NCBI GenBank assembly: GCA_947624945.1
Contig: CANQMJ010000133.1
Coordinates: 1-6,533 of the forward strand
Source of the DNA: an uncultured Clostridia bacterium
Lineage (GTDB): Bacteria > Bacillota > Clostridia > Oscillospirales > CAG-272
Length of the DNA: 6,533 nucleotides
Direction of reading: 5' to 3'
The translations under genes and the position numbers were made by a program. Below are positions 4,388 to 6,533 of this stretch, piece after piece. Below the pieces are notes generated by a model that had not been told where the DNA came from, searched no databases, and was given only the letters and a program-made list of their open reading frames with translations. Position 1 is the stretch's first letter; each line of letters opens with the position of its first letter.

Positions 4388-4471
4388 ATGATAAATGGCG
4401 GCGGAAAAATGCGAAAAAAACGTTTTAAGCCGTCGTTATTCATGTTTATCGGGAATGAGGCTGCACGGTGA
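4388..4471 (+). CDS. Possible leader reading frame coupled to the helicase start
   Basis: A 27-codon frame from ATG 4388 (or 20 codons from ATG 4409) ends at TGA 4469-4471, overlapping the helicase GTG 4468-4470 as GTGA, the usual arrangement for translational coupling. The peptide is basic at first (MRKKRFKP from the inner ATG). Neither ATG has a strong ribosome binding site, so it may be chance. It precedes the only usable helicase start. Confidence 0.35.
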   Translation: MINGGGKMRKKRFKPSLFMFIGNEAAR

Positions 4472-6533
4472 GTATCGAGCTTTATGAACACAACAGGATC
4501 GCATACGAGTCGGCTGTCTCTATGCTGGCCGCTACCGGCAAGGCGGCAATCGTCCATCCGACCGGAACGGGCAAGTCCTTCATCGGCTTCAAATACTGCG
4601 AGGACAATCCGGACAAGAAAATTCTTTGGTTGTCGCCGAGTGAATATATTTTCAAAACGCAAATCGAAAACTACAAGGCGGCGGGCGGAAAGCAACTCGA
4701 CAATATCACTTTTGCCACCTACAAAAAATTTTCTCTGTACACTGATGAGGAAATCGCCTCGATGCAATTTGACGGTCTTGTAACCGACGAATTCCATCGC
4801 GTCGGCGCCTTAAGCTGGCATGAAAATATCTTCAAATTTTTGAAGCTTTTCCCGAATGTTCCCGTCCTCGGACTGTCCGCGACGGCGATCCGCTATCTCG
4901 ATGGTCAGCGTGATATGTCGGAGGAGCTGTTCGACGGCAATGTCGCGTCGGAAATGACGCTCGGAGAAGCCATCGTGCGCGGAATTCTTCCCGCGCCGAA
5001 GTACGTCATGGCGGCGTTCGTGTATCAGAATGAGCTTGACCGACTGAAAAAGAAAATCTATTCGCACCGCAACAAAGCGGTCCGCGATGCTGCGGAACGG
5101 TACTATGAAGCCCTTCGCCGTGCGCTCGAAATGGCAGACGGACTGGACGTTATCTTCGACAAACACATGGAGAAGCGCACGGGCAAATACCTTGTGTTCA
5201 CGTCCAATATCGACGCGATGCGCGAGTGCATGAGCCATGTTTCCGAATGGTTCGGTAAAGTGGACGCGAATCCGCACGTATATTCGCTCTATTCCCTTGA
5301 CAGGAAGACTTTGAAGTCGTTTGACGAATTCAAAGCAGACACGGATACGTCGCATTTGAAACTTCTCTTTTGCATCGACGCGCTGAATGAGGGCATCCAT
5401 GTGGACGATGTGGACGGCGTGATTTTGTTCAGACCCACGGTTTCGCCTATTGTATACAAACAGCAGATCGGCCGTGCGCTCTCGTCCGGGAAATCTCATA
5501 CACCCGTGATCTTCGACATTGTCAACAATTTTGAAAATCTGTACAGCATCGGTTCCATTGAGGAAGAGATGCGCGCCGCCATCACCTATTATAACTATTT
5601 CGGTGACGGAGAAAAGATAGTGGCCGACCGTTTCAAGGTGATAGATGAAGTTCGCGACTGCCGTCAGCTTTTCAATCAACTGGAAGAAACGCTGACCAAC
5701 TCATGGGACACCATGTACGCTTGTGCAAAGGCATATCATAAAGAATATGGTGACCTCTATGTACCCGTTGATTACAAAACGCCGGAAGGATACTCTCTTG
5801 GCGCGTGGCTGCAAACACAGAGACAGATCCGCGCGGGCAAGGTTATCGGCATCCTCGGCGAGGACAGGATCGCCAAACTGGACGCGCTCGGTATGCGATG
5901 GGAAAGCGTCAACGATGTGTCATGGGAACGGCACTATGCAGCATGTAAAGTTTATCATAAAGAACACGGCGACCTCAACGTCCCCGGCGATTATGTGACG
6001 AAGGACGGGCTGACGCTCGGAAAATGGATCATCTGCGTTCGAAACTATCGCCGCAACAGAATCAAGAGCAATTACTTCACCCCGGAACGCGAGCAGATGC
6101 TCGTCGATCTCGGCATGATATGGGACACGAACGATTATCTGTGGCAGCGCAACTACGACGCGGCAAAGGCATACTACCTCGAACACGGCGACCTTGAAGT
6201 GCCGAAAGGATGTATTCAGGACGGCGTGAAGCTGGACAACTGGCTGCATGATCTGCGGAAGAAATACCGGCATGATCCGCATATTCGCGGCAAGCTGACA
6301 GACGAGCAGATCGAGCAGATGGATGCGCTCGGTATGCGTTGGGAATCAAAGAAAAACCTTGCGTTCGAGAAAGGCTATGCTTATGCGAAAGCATATTCCG
6401 CCGAACACGGTGCTGCCGACGCACCGTATGCATACGTCACGCCGGACGGGTACAAGCTCGGCGTATTCCTGAGCAAATGCAGGGAGAAATACGTCAAGGG
6501 CAAGCTGAGCGAGACGGAACTGAAAAGGCTCAA
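4468..6533 (+). CDS. DEAD/DEAH-like superfamily 2 helicase with helicase-associated (HA) repeats, 3' end outside the window
   Basis: The open frame runs from GTG 4468 to the window edge: 688 residues, no stop. GTG is the only start after the in-frame TGA 4456-4458, with GAGG at 4457-4460. Helicase motifs in order: Walker A HPTGTGKS (30-37), Walker B/motif II TDEFH (106-110, a DEAH variant), motif III LSATA (136-140), motif IV near YLVFTSN (241-247), motif V in DALNEGIHVDDVDGVI (304-319) and arginine-finger motif VI QQIGRALS (332-339). These make an ATP-driven nucleic-acid translocase. Then come HA repeats (PF03457-type), three complete (413-478, 486-552, 559-625) and one running off the edge from 633; such repeats are thought to bind nucleic acid. 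Cellular role is unknown; defence or mobile-element functions are possible. Its promoter sits in a candidate invertible segment beside a tyrosine recombinase. It looks more GC-rich than the sigma operon to the left. Confidence 0.93.
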   Translation, partial: MSIELYEHNRIAYESAVSMLAATGKAAIVHPTGTGKSFIGFKYCEDNPDKKILWLSPSEYIFKTQIENYKAAGGKQLDNITFATYKKFSLYTDEEIASMQFDGLVTDEFHRVGALSWHENIFKFLKLFPNVPVLGLSATAIRYLDGQRDMSEELFDGNVASEMTLGEAIVRGILPAPKYVMAAFVYQNELDRLKKKIYSHRNKAVRDAAERYYEALRRALEMADGLDVIFDKHMEKRTGKYLVFTSNIDAMRECMSHVSEWFGKVDANPHVYSLYSLDRKTLKSFDEFKADTDTSHLKLLFCIDALNEGIHVDDVDGVILFRPTVSPIVYKQQIGRALSSGKSHTPVIFDIVNNFENLYSIGSIEEEMRAAITYYNYFGDGEKIVADRFKVIDEVRDCRQLFNQLEETLTNSWDTMYACAKAYHKEYGDLYVPVDYKTPEGYSLGAWLQTQRQIRAGKVIGILGEDRIAKLDALGMRWESVNDVSWERHYAACKVYHKEHGDLNVPGDYVTKDGLTLGKWIICVRNYRRNRIKSNYFTPEREQMLVDLGMIWDTNDYLWQRNYDAAKAYYLEHGDLEVPKGCIQDGVKLDNWLHDLRKKYRHDPHIRGKLTDEQIEQMDALGMRWESKKNLAFEKGYAYAKAYSAEHGAADAPYAYVTPDGYKLGVFLSKCREKYVKGKLSETELKRL
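5704..6533 (+). repeat. Tandem HA-domain repeats in the helicase
   Basis: Units begin at 5704, 5923, 6142 and 6364; the first three are spaced by exactly 73 codons. Each complete one shows W....Y..AK.Y..E.GDL.VP, a G..LG.W core and a closing LGM.W. DNA is also alike, for example GCGCTCGGTATGCG in units 1 and 3, suggesting fairly recent duplication. Unit 4 has lost key residues: F for the first W, AADAP for DL.VP, and F for the core W. Confidence 0.88.

Noticed and set aside
4810..5679. Long minus-strand open frame of 289 codons, and others on the minus strand between 4384 and 6433
   Set aside because: They lie fully opposite the helicase, whose motifs are unmistakable. The minus-strand translations show no domain and no ribosome binding site; they follow from its codon use.
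1..6533. CRISPR array, tRNA, rRNA, or complete insertion sequence
   Set aside because: No regularly spaced repeats, no cloverleaf or rRNA-like sequence, and no transposase with terminal repeats was seen.

Overview
The window looks like an accessory, mobile-DNA-rich stretch of a Clostridia (Firmicutes/Bacillota) chromosome, probably from a gut relative of the Oscillospiraceae or Lachnospiraceae. The reasons are the strong GGAGG-type ribosome binding sites, the AT-rich intergenic DNA with sigma-A promoters, an ECF sigma/anti-sigma pair with a DUF4367-like sensor domain, a DUF6514-like small protein, and a helicase with HA repeats of a kind familiar from gut Firmicutes. The lineage is inferred from memory of these families, not from a search.

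Layout, left to right. (1) 2-160 is the C-terminal end of a small serine recombinase. (2) 171-321 is a perfect 16-bp inverted repeat around about 119 bp that holds a promoter: a candidate invertible promoter. (3) 425-2248 is an operon-like set: ECF sigma factor, one-pass membrane anti-sigma factor, and a secreted Cys-rich protein, closed by a strong terminator. (4) 2249-2670 has no convincing gene but holds two hairpins after the operon and a third copy of a promoter-like motif that also precedes the sigma and anti-sigma genes. (5) 2671-2956 is a DUF6514-like protein and an overlapping 18-codon reading frame, followed by a terminator. (6) 3133-4032 is a complete tyrosine recombinase with its own promoter. 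(7) 4016-4351 is a pair of perfect 20-bp inverted repeats flanking about 296 bp with a terminator and a very good sigma-A promoter. (8) 4468 to the window end is a large DEAD/DEAH-like helicase with HA repeats, open at the right edge.

The main result is the 4016-4351 unit. The left repeat overlaps the last codons of the tyrosine recombinase, and the right repeat lies in the helicase leader. Each site is a near-palindrome with an asymmetric 4-bp centre (CTGC at left, GCAG at right), as expected for two tyrosine-recombinase crossover sites in inverted orientation. As drawn, the promoter between them points at the helicase (ON). Inversion would point it back over the recombinase gene and put a terminator hairpin before the helicase (OFF), while leaving the recombinase frame intact. 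I therefore propose a self-contained, phase-variable helicase cassette. The serine-recombinase end with its own inverted repeat before the sigma operon has the same architecture, so the window may hold two independent DNA-inversion switches from two recombinase families.
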